Below are positions 24,057 through 36,788 of a DNA stretch of 64,000 bases, one piece after another. Origin of the DNA: Prostheceraeus crozeri (Eukaryota > Platyhelminthes > Polycladida > Euryleptidae). The number at the start of each line of letters is the position of its first letter. Within the stretch, counting starts at the first letter, position 1. The translations under genes were made by a program, and so were the position numbers. The notes under the pieces were generated by a model. It ran no database searches. It saw only the letters and a list, made by a program, of their open reading frames with translations, and had not been told where the DNA came from. The DNA is taken from contig CAJQUW010011017.1 of assembly GCA_907163375.1 (NCBI GenBank), positions 496,001 to 560,000 of the forward strand. The letters are read 5' to 3'.

Positions 24057-26387
24057 ACATTTAATAATCCACTACTCCAATTAACATCAACTTGCAAAAG
24101 ACGTTCAGGGATGGAAAATGGAATGGAAAGGCTTCCCTACCCGCATGCATGCATCTCTTCAAAATCAAATTGAATAATCTAAAAAATAATTGATTGATCG
24201 TTATTTGTCTATTTAAGTAGTTGCAGTACAGGATGATTACTCTACAGTGAACTGTCTGACTAATCTGAAAAAAATGATAACACTCCAACACAAAAATAAA
24301 GTAATGAAATAAGAAAAAAGAAAATTGCTCAAAAAACATGCCAAACTGTCATGTTCGCTCCTTATTTGACAAGTAAATGCATTGATTGAAGAAGTTCACC
24401 GTTAAAAACAGTCAAATCTTTCTTCACACGATTTCAGAGAGAAACTTCTTCCCATATCCAATTACAAATGTGAAGTATTATACAACAACAACGTTGATTT
24501 GCAAGGAAAATAGAATGAAGAAAATATACTAGGATTTCAGTTTGATTGCTACTTATCATTCTTGACTTCTGCAGTCGACATTCCGTGGTAATTTTGTCAT
24601 GTTAAGTGATGTACTATACCAATATCACAAACTTTCATCCGGTCACGAATGAGGAGAGACATTGTGTCATTGGTGCTGTGAACAACTCGTTGAGATATTC
24701 ACATGCCTTGAACATTAATATTCTTTTCACAAGTATTCAATCAAAACATTTCTTATATGCTAACTCAACAACAACTTCGTGAAAGAGTTTCAAAAGAAAC
24801 AAGCCTGACAGATGGTACCGTCGATAGACAAATGTCACCACGACGTAAAACAAATCAATGTCGATATGAAAATTGGTCTACTTGGGGTTTCATGGCATGA
24901 ATTTGTCTAGTTTTGATGATACTAATCTGTAGATTGACTGCAATCTGCTACGTAATGGTGATAATTATTTCTGCTTCGACTGCATTTAAGACAATGAAGT
25001 TGTAATTTCTTTTTCCATTTTCATTGTTTTAAGTCATTCATTCGTGTATTGTAAGCCTTCCTGTTTTCGCATGTTTGCCCATAATGAAAGCTAATATGAG
25101 TCAATCTGTTATTCACGGTTGGATAAGGATGTGTGCGAATGCATTTTTATTGACTTCCATTATCACTATCAAGATTGATCGATCTCGGTAATTTGAAAGA
25201 CATGTCAGAAAGGTCGTTGCACAAGTTATCTAGTAATAGAAGCTGTCTATATGAAGCTATTCGAAGGCAACAAAACAAAAATATTCGCTTGCATTGCATT
25301 CCGATTTTTGCAGCAACGAAGAAATCGATTTGGCTGTGCGGCAATTCGAGGTGTGAAACCTCGTCATTATAGATTTCAACTTTCTTCAATTTTCTGCTGC
25401 TTGGTATCGTTCATGTATTTCACGTGATTAATAAACCGGAAATTCATTTGGCTTTGTAAATAGCGGATTGTGACAATATCTTCCATTCTTGCCGTTGTTC
25501 AACTTTTTGTCCTACCTACATGTACGTGCCCTTCCTATACGAATACTTTGAAATAATTTCCTTCCGACTTCTATATTTCTGGGATCACATTGAAACTTAG
25601 CTTCAAATTTGTCCGTGACTGACTGGCATGTTTATCTTCCATTTTCAATTCTGAATCTCTCTGTATAAGAAAATGTAAGTCGTCATAATAATTCATCTTC
25701 TGACTTTACGCATGTATATCTCTCATGCCTGTATACGACACTTGTCCGGCCATGGCCCAAGTCTGTTGAGAACAAGACCAGTCTGGTGATCTAGTCTGGT
25801 TCGATCCGCAATAAGCACTTTTGCGATATGTAGGATGTTCATTCATATTCATCTATGATTAGTTTTTGACGCACGCTAAGAACAGCCCAGCTCGTAAAAT
25901 GTAATTCAGCTTTAAATTATATTAAAAAGATAGTATAAAAATCAAATTATATTATAATTTTAATATCGATTAGACTTGAGGTAAAAGTGTCATAACCGGA
26001 GTGGCCATCGACGTCAGAGTGTGTCAAAAGACGGAGCTTCTCTTCCAGGCTGCCATTTAGAAGTCTATTTCTTCTGATTCAACTAGACACCTACATGCTT
26101 CGTGTAAATGTACTAAGTCTTATATAAGAGAAGATGGATGGACATGAAAAATGCATTTACATTAAACGCAACATAGGAACCCGTATATTTATGAAAGTCT
26201 AACGCCGTAAATTTGTTGTTGAAAATATACATGCAGAGTAAGACGCTATCATATTGCGATTCCTTTTGATGTAGTTTTTGTTGGCTTTCCATATTAACAC
26301 AAAATTGCTGAACTATTCTTTGCTAAAAGGACACAGTCAAACGATCTCTAGCTTGAACATCTGACAACTATGTAGCGTTTAAATAGA
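24057..26387. other. Intronic sequence with no recognised feature
   Basis: No supportable gene or repeat; 25910-25975 is strongly A/T-rich. Confidence 0.55.
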
Positions 26388-27261
26388 AGATAGTCGCTCC
26401 CTTCGTTGAGAAAAAATTCATAATATTTGCTTTTAAGACATATCTACAGGTCCGACACGTCCTTGAACGTTATCAAGGGCATAAGAGCTGTATAACAGGG
26501 TGAGCGGTTACTTAGTAAAAATGAGCGGTCCATCAAATCATCTCATGCTTTCTGTTCAGGAGAGGTTTATTCTTGGCTATGTGACAACTTTCAGACAACT
26601 TCGCGTGAACTGAATTACGTTGTTTGCTTAGAATAGAAAGGTCTAAGTTCTTGATTTGTACATCAGTCAGATTGCTGTGATCTTTATTAACATGTTCGGA
26701 CAGTGTACTTTTTTGATCACGATTTTCAAACTGCGTTGATGTTCAGCATATCTATGTTCAAGCAGACGACAAGTTTGACCGATTTAATTTTTATTGCAGA
26801 TTTTGCAATTAAGATTATAAACAATATATTTATCGTTACAAGTAAATCTGGATCCCACAGCAGAATGCATATTGCAATGACATGCATTGTTAGGAGAACC
26901 GCGCTTTGGAGTATTAGCCAAGCCCCTACTGGGCCTAGAAGTTATGCGGATAGGAAGTTTAAATATTTTGATTAAAGTTTTCATTTTTCTACAAAATTTA
27001 TCATTAATAAAATCAAGAGACAAGTTAACACATTTTTCATGAAAACAACGCAATTTAGTTCACACGAAGTTGTCTGAAAGTCGTCACATAGACAAAAAAA
27101 TAAATCTCTCCTGAACAGAAGGTATGACATGATTTGATAGACCACTCACTTTTACTATTTAACCACTCGCGTAGTTGTACAACTCTTATGCACTTGATAG
27201 CGTCGGGCTCTGTATTCAAAACAATAAAGTAAATTGGTCTTAACGAAGGGAGCGACTGTCT
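26388..27261 (-). mobile_element. Penelope-like element fragment: GIY-YIG endonuclease region between inverted arms
   Basis: Arms of about 220-250 bp lie at 26388-26640 and 27040-27261 in inverted orientation, with ends AGTCGCTCCCTTCGTT / AACGAAGGGAGCGACT. Between them, minus-strand sequence encodes YIVYNLNCKICNK followed closely by IGQTCRLLEHRYAEHQRS. This is the Cys-containing entry and IGQT...R...H...H signature of the GIY-YIG nuclease that follows the reverse transcriptase in Penelope-like retroelements. Inverted terminal arms are known for this group. The copy lacks the reverse transcriptase and is not intact, so it is a fossil. It lies within the large host intron in the sense orientation of the host gene. 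Confidence 0.75.
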
Positions 27262-29575
27262 TTCATTTACACGCTATAATGTCTTACGCCATTAAGCGCT
27301 ATATTGTCCTTTATTTTAATGCACCTCCCGTATAATGGACGCTTTGGTTGACAACTATGTACTAAACAAACACTTCTCGGACTCTAAACATTGTCCAATA
27401 AAAATCAAGGTTAATTTGACAGAAAGTTGCTGTTTTGATTCTTCGATGTTAACAGGTATTGACATTAAACTGTTCTAACTAGCGGTCATTTTACGGACAT
27501 TGCGTGTGTACAATGATTCTGCACATTATCCGGTTGAGATGAACATTTTAGATTTTCAAACCCTGTAACTTCCGTGTTACGAACTCGAAAACTGGGATAC
27601 CACTGAGTTTGACTCGTATCTGCCATCTCCCAACGGAAACTCGATTCTACAGCTTGCCAGATAATAATTCCATGAAGCGATGGCCCTCAGATAAACCCAG
27701 TCGAGTGTAAGAAGCAAAAGCTTTGCATCGTTATTCAAAGAGATGTTCTGCTACGCGCTTATGTGGAATTTTGATTATCAGCAAAGTTGTTCTGTTCGAT
27801 GTTCCTTGCGTTTAACTGAGGCGCCATCGTTGCTGGTGCAGTAGCATGAATCCAGGATTGCTCAACGATACGTAAACTGCTCAAGTCTTCTGAAATACAG
27901 ACATATAGACACGCACAAGTTTGAAAAACTCATTTGTACCTCCTCATTACTTCCTGAGGAAGATTCACGAAGCGAAGCCAAATTGCACGAAAGCAGAACG
28001 GAATAAAACTGAGTCGCTGTCTTATAGCTGTGAAAACTATACGATTTGGAAGATTAAAGCATAACTAATTCAAAGCTTTTGTGTACAAAGAGATTCAAAG
28101 CATCATGTTTCTCTTATGATTAATAATGTGCGACAGTCACGCATATTCTTCCGTCTTCATTCGAAAGGCCAGATTCTAAAATTAAAACAAAACTAGACAG
28201 GAAACTATTTTGGAATTAAAATTCATTTGTTCTTTGATTGTTTCCGGACTAAAAAGCTGATTTCAAAACACATGAAAAGATCAAACCGTGGTCCAACATG
28301 TGCTGTTGTGGAGTGAGGCAATTAGAAGAGCACTTGCGACTTATGATGTTTTAGAAAAAAGAAAGTCCAATTGATGTCACTCCTATGTATATGCACTCAT
28401 CGCAATACAGTTAACTACGATTATAATGAATATGTACCACGTATGTATACGATGTATATGAATGAATTCCTAATGAGTCTACCGAGAAAATAGTTCGATT
28501 TTATGCTTCTCTACAATTCAGGGATAATCAAATCGTTTTTCTCGAAATTGTCATCCTTTATGAGCATTTATCAACATCAATAACAGGTCATGCTGGCTGC
28601 CCAAGATTTAAGTATCAACTGAGAATGTAAGGGATATTTTACCTTGTTAAAGAGCACGTGTGATCTTCACGCGGCGCCTCCAGAAACATAAAGACAGATT
28701 CCGCAATGCAGATAGCACTTTCGAAATCGAAGTCATCGACTAATTGTCGGCAGTTCATGCAACAGGAAGAGATTGAAACAAAACTACCCATATAATACCG
28801 ATTTGATGCAATTTATGGCAATTCTGACCAGCTCGAATGTGGTTGCCGTTAGTGTAAATCCTCATATCCAAGAAAAGTGACTTCTCTTGCGAACATCCCA
28901 GAAGTACATGTGACAGAAAATTCCGAAAGTTTATGGAGTATTTATAAACTTATTGAGAGTGTCAATCCTCAATGTTTTCAACTACGGCCCTAAAACACAT
29001 GTCAGAAAGAACGAAAAAGATTCTCACATTTCACAAAGGTGAATGATTTGGTATGCAAGTTGCATTGTGGAATGAAGGACTAAAAATTAGGAATTCCATT
29101 TCTATGATACTCTCAACCAGTGATCAATAGTTTTGAATTGAGAATGCTTAGTATAAACAGGGATGGGAATGCCAAATAATATTGTGTGACAGTTACCGAA
29201 TATTGGCAAATAGTTGAAATGTTCTGAAATTTTATAAAACAAAAGAAGAATGGCATCGACTTCGCATGGAAGAAATAATGGCTCACGCTTCAATGAAGAT
29301 GAGGTCGGGGTAGATCTCCGTTGCATCGTATAATTGAAGACAATCATTGGATTTTAGAATATGAAATGGAAACAGAAATTGTTTGTCGGGACAATCCAAG
29401 GATTGTTTGATAGACTTACGGACTATTTAGACCTAATGCGGAACAATGCTAGGAAGTCTGACTGATATTACGAGGATATATCGTACCGCCATGTCCTACC
29501 TCCTACAATCAATGTCAAGTTACACTTATGTGCCCTTTTACTAGGAGTGGTAATTGCTTGAAGCCTATAGAGATT
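27262..29575. other. Intronic sequence with no recognised feature
   Basis: Only short open frames were seen; no repeat family member was recognised. Confidence 0.55.
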
Positions 29576-29652
29576 TAGTAGGGCAGATAGACTCGAACTC
29601 ATCTCTCACCACTATCGATGTCACTTTTCCGACTGAGCTACTGTGCTATCTA
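29576..29652 (-). repeat. tRNA-like sequence (decayed tRNA or SINE head)
   Basis: On the minus strand GTAGCTCAGTCGGAAAAG (A box) is followed about 30 bases later by GAGTTCGAGTCTATC (B box), at tRNA spacing. The acceptor and D stems pair poorly, so it is not a functional tRNA. Confidence 0.5.
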
Positions 29653-30041
29653 ACAGCTTTACAGCCTAGATCAACTTGTCAACACACCGTATTGTGTGAC
29701 ATAACGATATACCGCGAGATATCTTCGAACTAAGCCAATCAGAGGAACCTGAACATCTTAGACATTTTCAAGGATTTCCAGCGATTGTCAGTAGTAAATA
29801 TGTTTGCTGTGCAATTTTACATGTGCATGGAATGAATTATTTGAAGTAAACGATCGTTCATATTCAGGAACTTTCAGTTTTAGCCTCTGTAATAACACTG
29901 CATTGGTCAGAGTGGACCATCGATTGATCAAACGTCTTTTGGTTCCCAATATTTGTCAATAGACTCATTTTATTCGTTCAATTGTACATGTACATAATTC
30001 ATTTTAATGTAAGCATTTTGAACATCTAGAGATTGACAACG

Positions 30042-30165
30042 ATTAAGTCAATGAAAGACACCAACACCCTTGATTCCCCGACCGCACTCGCCTGACCCAG
30101 GAATCGAAGTCTGCGGTGGAGACGAGCTCGCACCTTCTTTACTAGGCCACGCTGACGGTACGAAT
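30042..30165 (-). repeat. tRNA-derived SINE, family A (single copy, antisense)
   Basis: The reverse complement reads GTCAGCGTGGCCTAGTAAAG, then GAGTGCGGTCGGGGAATC and TTGACTTAAT, matching the SINE cores at 5465-6190. Here it stands without the 25 bp terminal repeats. That indicates the SINE is a mobile unit independent of the MITE shell. Confidence 0.72.
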
Positions 30166-30614
30166 CCGTCATTATTTACCGCACTATTTCTGTACCACTT
30201 TCCACAAATTTTCGTCTTACTCAAAATAGTCTGTATTCAATGGTTATGTGTCCCATTATTATTTTTTCTGAACATTGATTTAAGTTAACTTTCATGTAGC
30301 AGTGGAAATTAAGTTTTCCTCGCCTGAAATAGTTTTTTAATTATATTTCATAATACCGCCAGCTGTGATTGCAGTAAATCTTGTCCTTTCAATCACCCAA
30401 TGATCTTTCAGGTCACATAACTCTGAAGAACTGATCACCAAAAGTCTGCAGTATGCATATAGATCAATTTCAAATATTGCACATCACATTTCATCGTGCA
30501 TTTTACATTTGCCATGACGCTCTGTCTGAACGGCAGTAAAATTCCACAGAGAATTGTTGGCATGGTTCCAAACCTCGAATTCATGACTTCATCAATATAC
30601 TGTGCAAGTAAACA

Positions 30615-30850
30615 CATAGAAATAGATTGTTTATCTGAAGTTGACTCAAGGTCGCGGCACATCCGGGGGAACCAAGTTGGGGCATGAAGAACCAATGAAA
30701 AGCTTAGAATCGCACATGTGACTGATTCTAACACTATGTTGTAGTCGCTGCCAAGTGTATCTAGGTGAAAATGCGTGCGATTTATGTGCCACTGTTGTTG
30801 CATGAAACTTTACTTCCATTTTAGAGGTTTTATTGCTGTCAATCTCTAAA
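30615..30850. mobile_element. hAT-type MITE, second copy
   Basis: Matches 8115-8366 in the same orientation. It shares the CATAGAAAT start, the CCGGGGGAACCAAGTTGGGG block and the AAATGCGTGCGATTTATGTG block. The right end has diverged and no clean 8 bp duplication remains, so this copy is older or altered. Confidence 0.72.
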
Positions 30851-32634
30851 CACATTAAAACAATAAGCAAAGATAATGAGTGAGACTGAGTCAAGCCTTG
30901 AACCCTGCTTGTATGACCTCACCAAAGCTCATACCGATCACCAAGCCATTTTACAACTTCGCATGTTGGCACCAGAAGTGAGATTATGATAAACTAAATA
31001 TCAATCGGAATTCCAAGCAGGTCTTTCAGTAATGTTGATATGTGTGAAGCATCCAACTCACTTTTCTCCGGAATCGCGTAAAATGGTTAATTTACTGCTA
31101 TCTACTGATTACACGCTGGCCATTCTAATGTTTTCAGTGCAAACTGCGATTCATTTGAAGGAATTTTCATGATATCTTTCATCAAAATAAATTAATTTAT
31201 ATTGTCAATCAAACGTAACTAGACGGTTTCCACACGCGTGCATAATTCATGCTAATCACTTTAAAATTCCTCCCCGAATGGATATCAAAGCAATATCAGA
31301 TAGCATTCGGAGAATTAGTAGTTTTCCAAACTTGATTTAGGCTTCGTGATGGCAGTCATTAATGATAAGTTTGCTTTGCAACTTTCAAGCATGCCGCATT
31401 ATAATGATTTATATTCGCTTTACTATGCAGTAATTTTGCAATAAATTGTTTTTATATGAGGATCAAATTGCATTATTGTTTCCTTTGCGATTCCTAGATT
31501 GTGTTACGTACGTTAAAATTGCTTGAAAATGAATAGTAAAGAATCCAGAGCACTGAGGACATTGGATGATGCTTGATTTTTAACGCATTCATCGTCTACT
31601 TCGCATGCAATCTACAATAGTGACATTTTGAATATGAATGGGATGACTGTGCGAAATATAATGAATACAGCAATTAGTTAATAAAAATCATCATTCTCTC
31701 TCAAGTCTGAATGTTAAATGCGTCGAAGTCGCGAAATATATAAGATATTACACGCAAATGTCGTAAAAAATTTATGAAACACTTTTGATGTTATTGATGC
31801 ACGAATTGTGTTTTTAAAAATAATTAATTGTTGTATGACAAAAGATCTAATGGCTAAGATGCATGAGAGTATGATAACATATTTTGAAAATATCAATACA
31901 GCGGATTTTAAAGCGCCTATCTAAATTTCATCAGCAATTGCGATAATATTCCTGCAGAACATTTGCGATGAATTAATTATGACACCATTTTCACGTAGGC
32001 TATGTGTTCAAGGACTTGCGGGTTCCGCTGCTATCTGCATTGGGCGGAATCTCGCTTCTTCAGCATCAAATTACACAATGTCAGTATTCTTGAGGCAATT
32101 TGCTCTATTGCCGGTTATTGCACTAACTTTCGGTGATTAGTTACTAACTTGAAAAAATGCGGAGTCAATATCTCAGTGCCTTAACTAGAATTACAAATTA
32201 ATGCAGCTGACAAATGTTCTTTCAAAAGAGTAACTTCAAAACACTCTCCACTTACATGCATGTCAAAACACAGGCCAAAGCAATTCATTGCAGGAGCTCC
32301 AGCATGGTCATATAGACGCATATGAAAATATATTAATACTCGCTGACCTATGACTATGTAATACCGTTCAACGTGGACATAGACGAAAGACGGGGAAGTA
32401 AGCTATTTATGCAGCGAAGCCAACGAATCATAGGGCTTGTTACTTTGTTGCAATGGCATTGAAACTGATAGCACAGCTAGCGCACATGCACTTGAAGAGC
32501 AACTGAAGAGAAGCTAGAAGATAGCTGAGGAATCATAAATTAGTCATTTCAAAACTCAGTAACACCTATGGTGATTTGAAGAATAAAGAATAACAATTAT
32601 AATTTAGGTGCAATAAAAGCAAGACAGCCCAGAT
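30851..32634. other. Intronic sequence with no recognised feature
   Basis: No supportable gene, RNA or repeat. Confidence 0.55.
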
Positions 32635-32775
32635 TCATTTTAGAATGAAAACTATTCATTTTGAGGGTCAAACATGTTTCAAGCAAAATTGCTTGAAAAA
32701 AATAGCACTGATGATGAGCAGTTTTGCTTGAAACATGTCTGACCCTCAAAATGAATAGTTTTCATTCTAAAATGA
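32635..32775. mobile_element. 141 bp palindrome with hammerhead-like loop
   Basis: Arms 32635-32688 and 32722-32775 (54 bp each) are reverse complements with one or two mismatches, separated by 33 bp. The plus strand has CTGATGA at 32708-32714. A short GAGCA/TGCTT hairpin follows, then GAAAC at 32730-32734 and ATGTC ending at 32739. This follows the order of a hammerhead ribozyme core, with one extra U before stem II and a minimal stem III. The competing long hairpin would mask it. Ribozyme activity is a hypothesis. Confidence 0.8.
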
Positions 32776-35700
32776 TAATTCAAAGCAATGTAATGCTGAA
32801 TCTGTCTCTAGGATACACAGAATTTGTCTACAATCTGTATTCTATGTCAATTTCCGATTGTCTCTTAAAGTGTGTAGTGACCACATTATCCAGCATGTTT
32901 CCGTGATAAAGAAATTAACAGTAGATCTATATTCAAATGTTTAACTATAATTTGAAAGCATATTTGCAAATCGGGGACACGATGCGCCACTTTCAAAGCG
33001 TTCATGATCTCCATTGATTGATGTTACGGTAAAAATAATAGAAAAGCTCTGAATGTACTTCTTGTAAGAAGCAAATGTTTCTTTTTTTAGTACAATAATG
33101 TAGCTTGAATACACTTCATTTGAACTATAGATTCGGAACATTAATGATTGTTTTGAGATAATGAATTCACTCGTTACAATATAAGGTTCACGCGTTTTCA
33201 TTTAGAGTTCAGTAATAACGAGTACATTCAAATAAATGAATTCAGCTGTATGCAAATTCACATGGTTTCAGCCTTAGAAAGCAAAATGATAAATTCTCCA
33301 GAATCAATAATTATATACTCAAGGAACTTGAACCCTTGCACCGATGACACGAGCGCATTATCAATTATCTTAAGCACAAAATTATTGGATACAATCAATA
33401 CTATAATGCCTGTTTCGCAACAAACTGAACGATATTCATAATGTACTTTGAAGATATCAGGGTTGTTGTCAATTAATAATTCACATACGATGAAGTGCGT
33501 AGATAAAAGAAACAAGTCTGCAGTCCTTGATAATTTGTATCATTTTGTCATAAAAATATTGCGTGGTTAGTCGCTGAGCATTAACTTCATTTCATAACAC
33601 TTAGAAAGAGAAGCAGAAAAAACTGCAATATTCAATCACTAAAATTTATGAGCGACTTCAAATAATTATTACGATCCTAAATGTACATGCATTTGTAATT
33701 TCTATGCAGGAGGGAGCTATCTTCAGAATGTAACGATTTTTCGCATATTTTGACGCTAAAAGGAAATTATACAAATCTTTCTTAAATCTGAAAACATATG
33801 CATCGAATTCTTCGCTTCATGCACACTTGCGAGTAAAGTGAACAACGACAGTAATATAAATAACAAACGATCCACATATAGAAATGAATTAATAACATAT
33901 TCGAGACTTGACCACATGTCTCCTTCTTATCCTTGTTTTGCAAAGCCTAGAGGAATCGGTCAAAATTCTAAATACATCTTGGTATAGTAGGCCTATGTAA
34001 TTTATGTAAATGGAACAGACCAAAAGCATAATATGGAAATAAATCTAAGGTATAATGAAGAACAGTTCCGTGTAATTTGGACGCAATGTTTGGAAACATG
34101 AGCAGTGAACACCCCAACTTTCCGTTTAGTAGTTAATATCAACACAGGCATCAGTTCGCCTATTTGCTCTACTGTTTAGAATTTTCATCTAACAGACTTA
34201 GCTTTTTCAACCAACAAAATAAGAACATTTACAGAGTTTCGTGCGTCTTTAATAAAGAGGTTCTGAGAATCTATTCTTGTTTGTCTCTTTGCTGTTTCGG
34301 GAAGAGTCATTGTTTTCATTTGTATTATCACAATGAGACCTTTAACAAATATATAGAAATAAATTGTTATTCAGTAAGCATTCAATTACAAATTATCTTT
34401 TACATGCTAGTCACTTTACAATAATTGCACTCATTTCTGTTCATGAAAAAGGCTTCTAAATATACATTTAGAATAGATGAATACATTTCATGATACTTAC
34501 TTTCTGGGAAGACGGAGGGGCAATGGATTATTTATAGACAATCTCAAATGTGCATGTACATCTAAAATATCCGTTACATCGAATGAGTCTGGATTTAAGT
34601 CTTTAATTGTGTGCGGAAATCTTGTTGAATCTCGTAGCTTTCTGTCTTATGCTGGAAAGCGATAAGGAAAAGATTGCTACTTATTCTGTTCATAATTTCA
34701 TGCCTATAACTGCTTATTGACTTTCATTTGATATCATAAACAGAAGTGACAAGTTATCATGTCCACCTATGTTCGATTCTATGGAAATCGTCTGTTCAGT
34801 AATGATGCAGAATGTTACTTTTCATAGGTTTGGTTCAACTAAGGTTCTAACCATGATCCACAGGATGCAATTATTGCAAGGCAGCAGCATCGGTTATAAA
34901 GAATGTACGAATAGTACATCAGTGATGGATTGATTGCAGCTGTCTACATTCGCAATGTGAATAAAAGGAAAATAAAAGCTAGCAGGGATCTGAAGCGGTA
35001 GAATTTGTTTGTCTACTCCTCTCCGCGTGCCTGATGCCGCTACGCTCCACTCCGCTCCGCTCTGGTTTCAACAATTCATGCATTTGATTTTATCATGTGC
35101 TTACCGGGCCTACAAACATGATTTAAGTAAGTGGCATTGAGATGATGCTAGAGGTCAGCCAACATTGTAGTCGCTGCAATGTTAAGCTGGCCAGATGTGA
35201 GTCTATGAACTGTGATTGTGGTTTATATTTTGTAGATCCACATGTAGCTATATACTGTGAAATTACTGACTGAAGTGATATCATTGCCTTGCTACATTCA
35301 AAAAAAATTAGGAAATCGTTCATTATGACCAACTGATAAAAGCTTTAATGATGGCAATCTGAGGTGCTAGCGTGCCCTCAAATAATTGCAGCCCGATTCA
35401 GATGAGCGATTATTACTATTATAATACGAATGTAAAATCTATTCCATCAGAGTTTCATTTCAGCTATATTTTCCATTGTTTTGATATTGAAACCTCTGTT
35501 CTCGTAAAAGCCTTCGGAGGATAAAGAAATCTTTACTACTGAGGGATCCTCATAAGTTTACATTTCCATATCCCGAGGAGGGTTTATTGCAAACAAAGGA
35601 TCCATACATTTCTGTTCACCGTAGCTAAAAATGAATCTCGATGAGAACCTATAACATAGATGTTCATCAGTTCTCTATTCGCGAATAGGTTTATTTATGC

Positions 35701-35996
35701 CAATATAATGGAAATACAACGGCCACGACGGAGCAGATATTACAAAATGGATCTAATAATAATGCTTCAATTATTTTTCTACCAAAGCTAGCAATAATAA
35801 GAGTTGCAATGAGATTGATGACGTTCTTGTAGCATGCACGTGTCAGATGACATAATTTTGTGTGATCATGACTAATGAATTCGGGAAATAACAATGGCTC
35901 GTTGCGTTACTATACCGGAAATCCAATGCCTATTCTGTTTAATCATACTTGTACTGACTAGTTCAAAGTCGCTGCGCACTGGTACAATTTTCTTAC
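32776..35996. other. Intronic sequence with no recognised feature
   Basis: AT-rich. A short GC-rich CGCTCCACTCCGCTCCGCTC simple stretch sits at about 35043-35065. No gene could be supported. Confidence 0.55.
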
Positions 35997-36740
35997 CACC
36001 ACTCCAGATCAATGATAAACATCAGACAGAAATGTTAATGCACAAAACGTTCAGTGGTGGGATGGCTCGGTTGGTTAAGGGCCGCGCTTCGGTGTAGTAG
36101 TGTAGAAAGTCCAAGGTTCGAGCCTGTCTGCATTAGGAGGCACCACCGCTTCAGATCAATGATAAACATCAGAAATGCACAAAAACTTTCAGTGGTAGGA
36201 TGGCTTAGTTGGTTAAGGGCCGCGCTTCGGTGTGGTAGTGTAGAAAGTCCAAGGTTCAAGCCTGTCTGCATTAGGAGGCACCACCGCTTCAGATCAATGA
36301 TAAACATCAGAAATGCACAAAAACGTTCAGTGGTAGGATGGCTCAGTTGGTTAAGGGCCGCGCTTCGGTGTGGTAGTGTAGAAAGTCCAAGGTTCGAGCC
36401 TGTCTGCATTAGGAGGCACCACCGCTTCAGATCAATGATAAACATCAGAAATGCACAAAAACGTTCAATGGTAGGATGGCTCAATTGGTTAAGGGCCGCG
36501 CTTCGGTGTGCAAGTGCAGAAGGTCCAAGGTTCGAGCCTGTCTTCTTCAGATCAATGATAAAGTCATAAAAATAGTTAATGCACAAAAACGCTCAGTGGT
36601 TGAATGGCTCAGTTGGTTAAGGGCCGCGCTTCGGTGTGGTAGTGTAGAAGGTCCAAGGTTCGAGCCTGTCCGCCTCAGGAGGTACCACAGCTTCAGGTCA
36701 ATGATAAAGTCATAAAAATAGTTAATGCACAAAATCTTTC
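35997..36740 (+). repeat. Tandem array of five tRNA-derived units (period 138 bp)
   Basis: Unit boundaries (CAGTGGT or CAATGGT) fall at 36052, 36190, 36328, 36466 and 36594. This gives three 138 bp units, one 128 bp unit and a last one of about 147 bp. Each unit has an A-box-like TGGCTCAGTTGGTTAAGG, a stretch GCCGCGCTTCGGTGTGG, a B box AAGGTTCGAGCC, and a tail with CAGATCAATGATAAA. Copies are highly similar, so the expansion is recent. It starts about 50 bp inside the intron from the donor at 36788, antisense to the host gene. The tRNA-like part is a SINE head rather than a working tRNA. Confidence 0.88.
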
Positions 36741-36788
36741 TTCAATATATTTGCCTCTGATATAAAGATTCACCTCACACTTTCTTAC

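Larger units (their letters stand above)
1411..36788 (-). other. Candidate 35.4 kb intron joining the two exons
   Basis: The intron would begin GTAAGA at 36788 and end TTGCAG at 1411. Exit and entry phases agree, both flanking exons encode membrane segments with one coherent topology, and no other exon-like open frame was found between them. A small extra exon of a length divisible by three cannot be excluded by eye. The interval is filled with the SINEs, MITEs, palindromes, the Penelope-like fragment and tandem arrays listed separately. The spacing itself is inferred from two matched exons, not from a transcript. Confidence 0.65.

Noticed and set aside
25740-25830. tRNA gene suggested by CTGGTTCGATCC
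   Set aside because: Only a B-box-like word is present, with no A box at proper spacing and no cloverleaf.
36035-36715. 171- to 183-codon repetitive open frames on both strands
   Set aside because: They are translations of the tandem tRNA-derived array.
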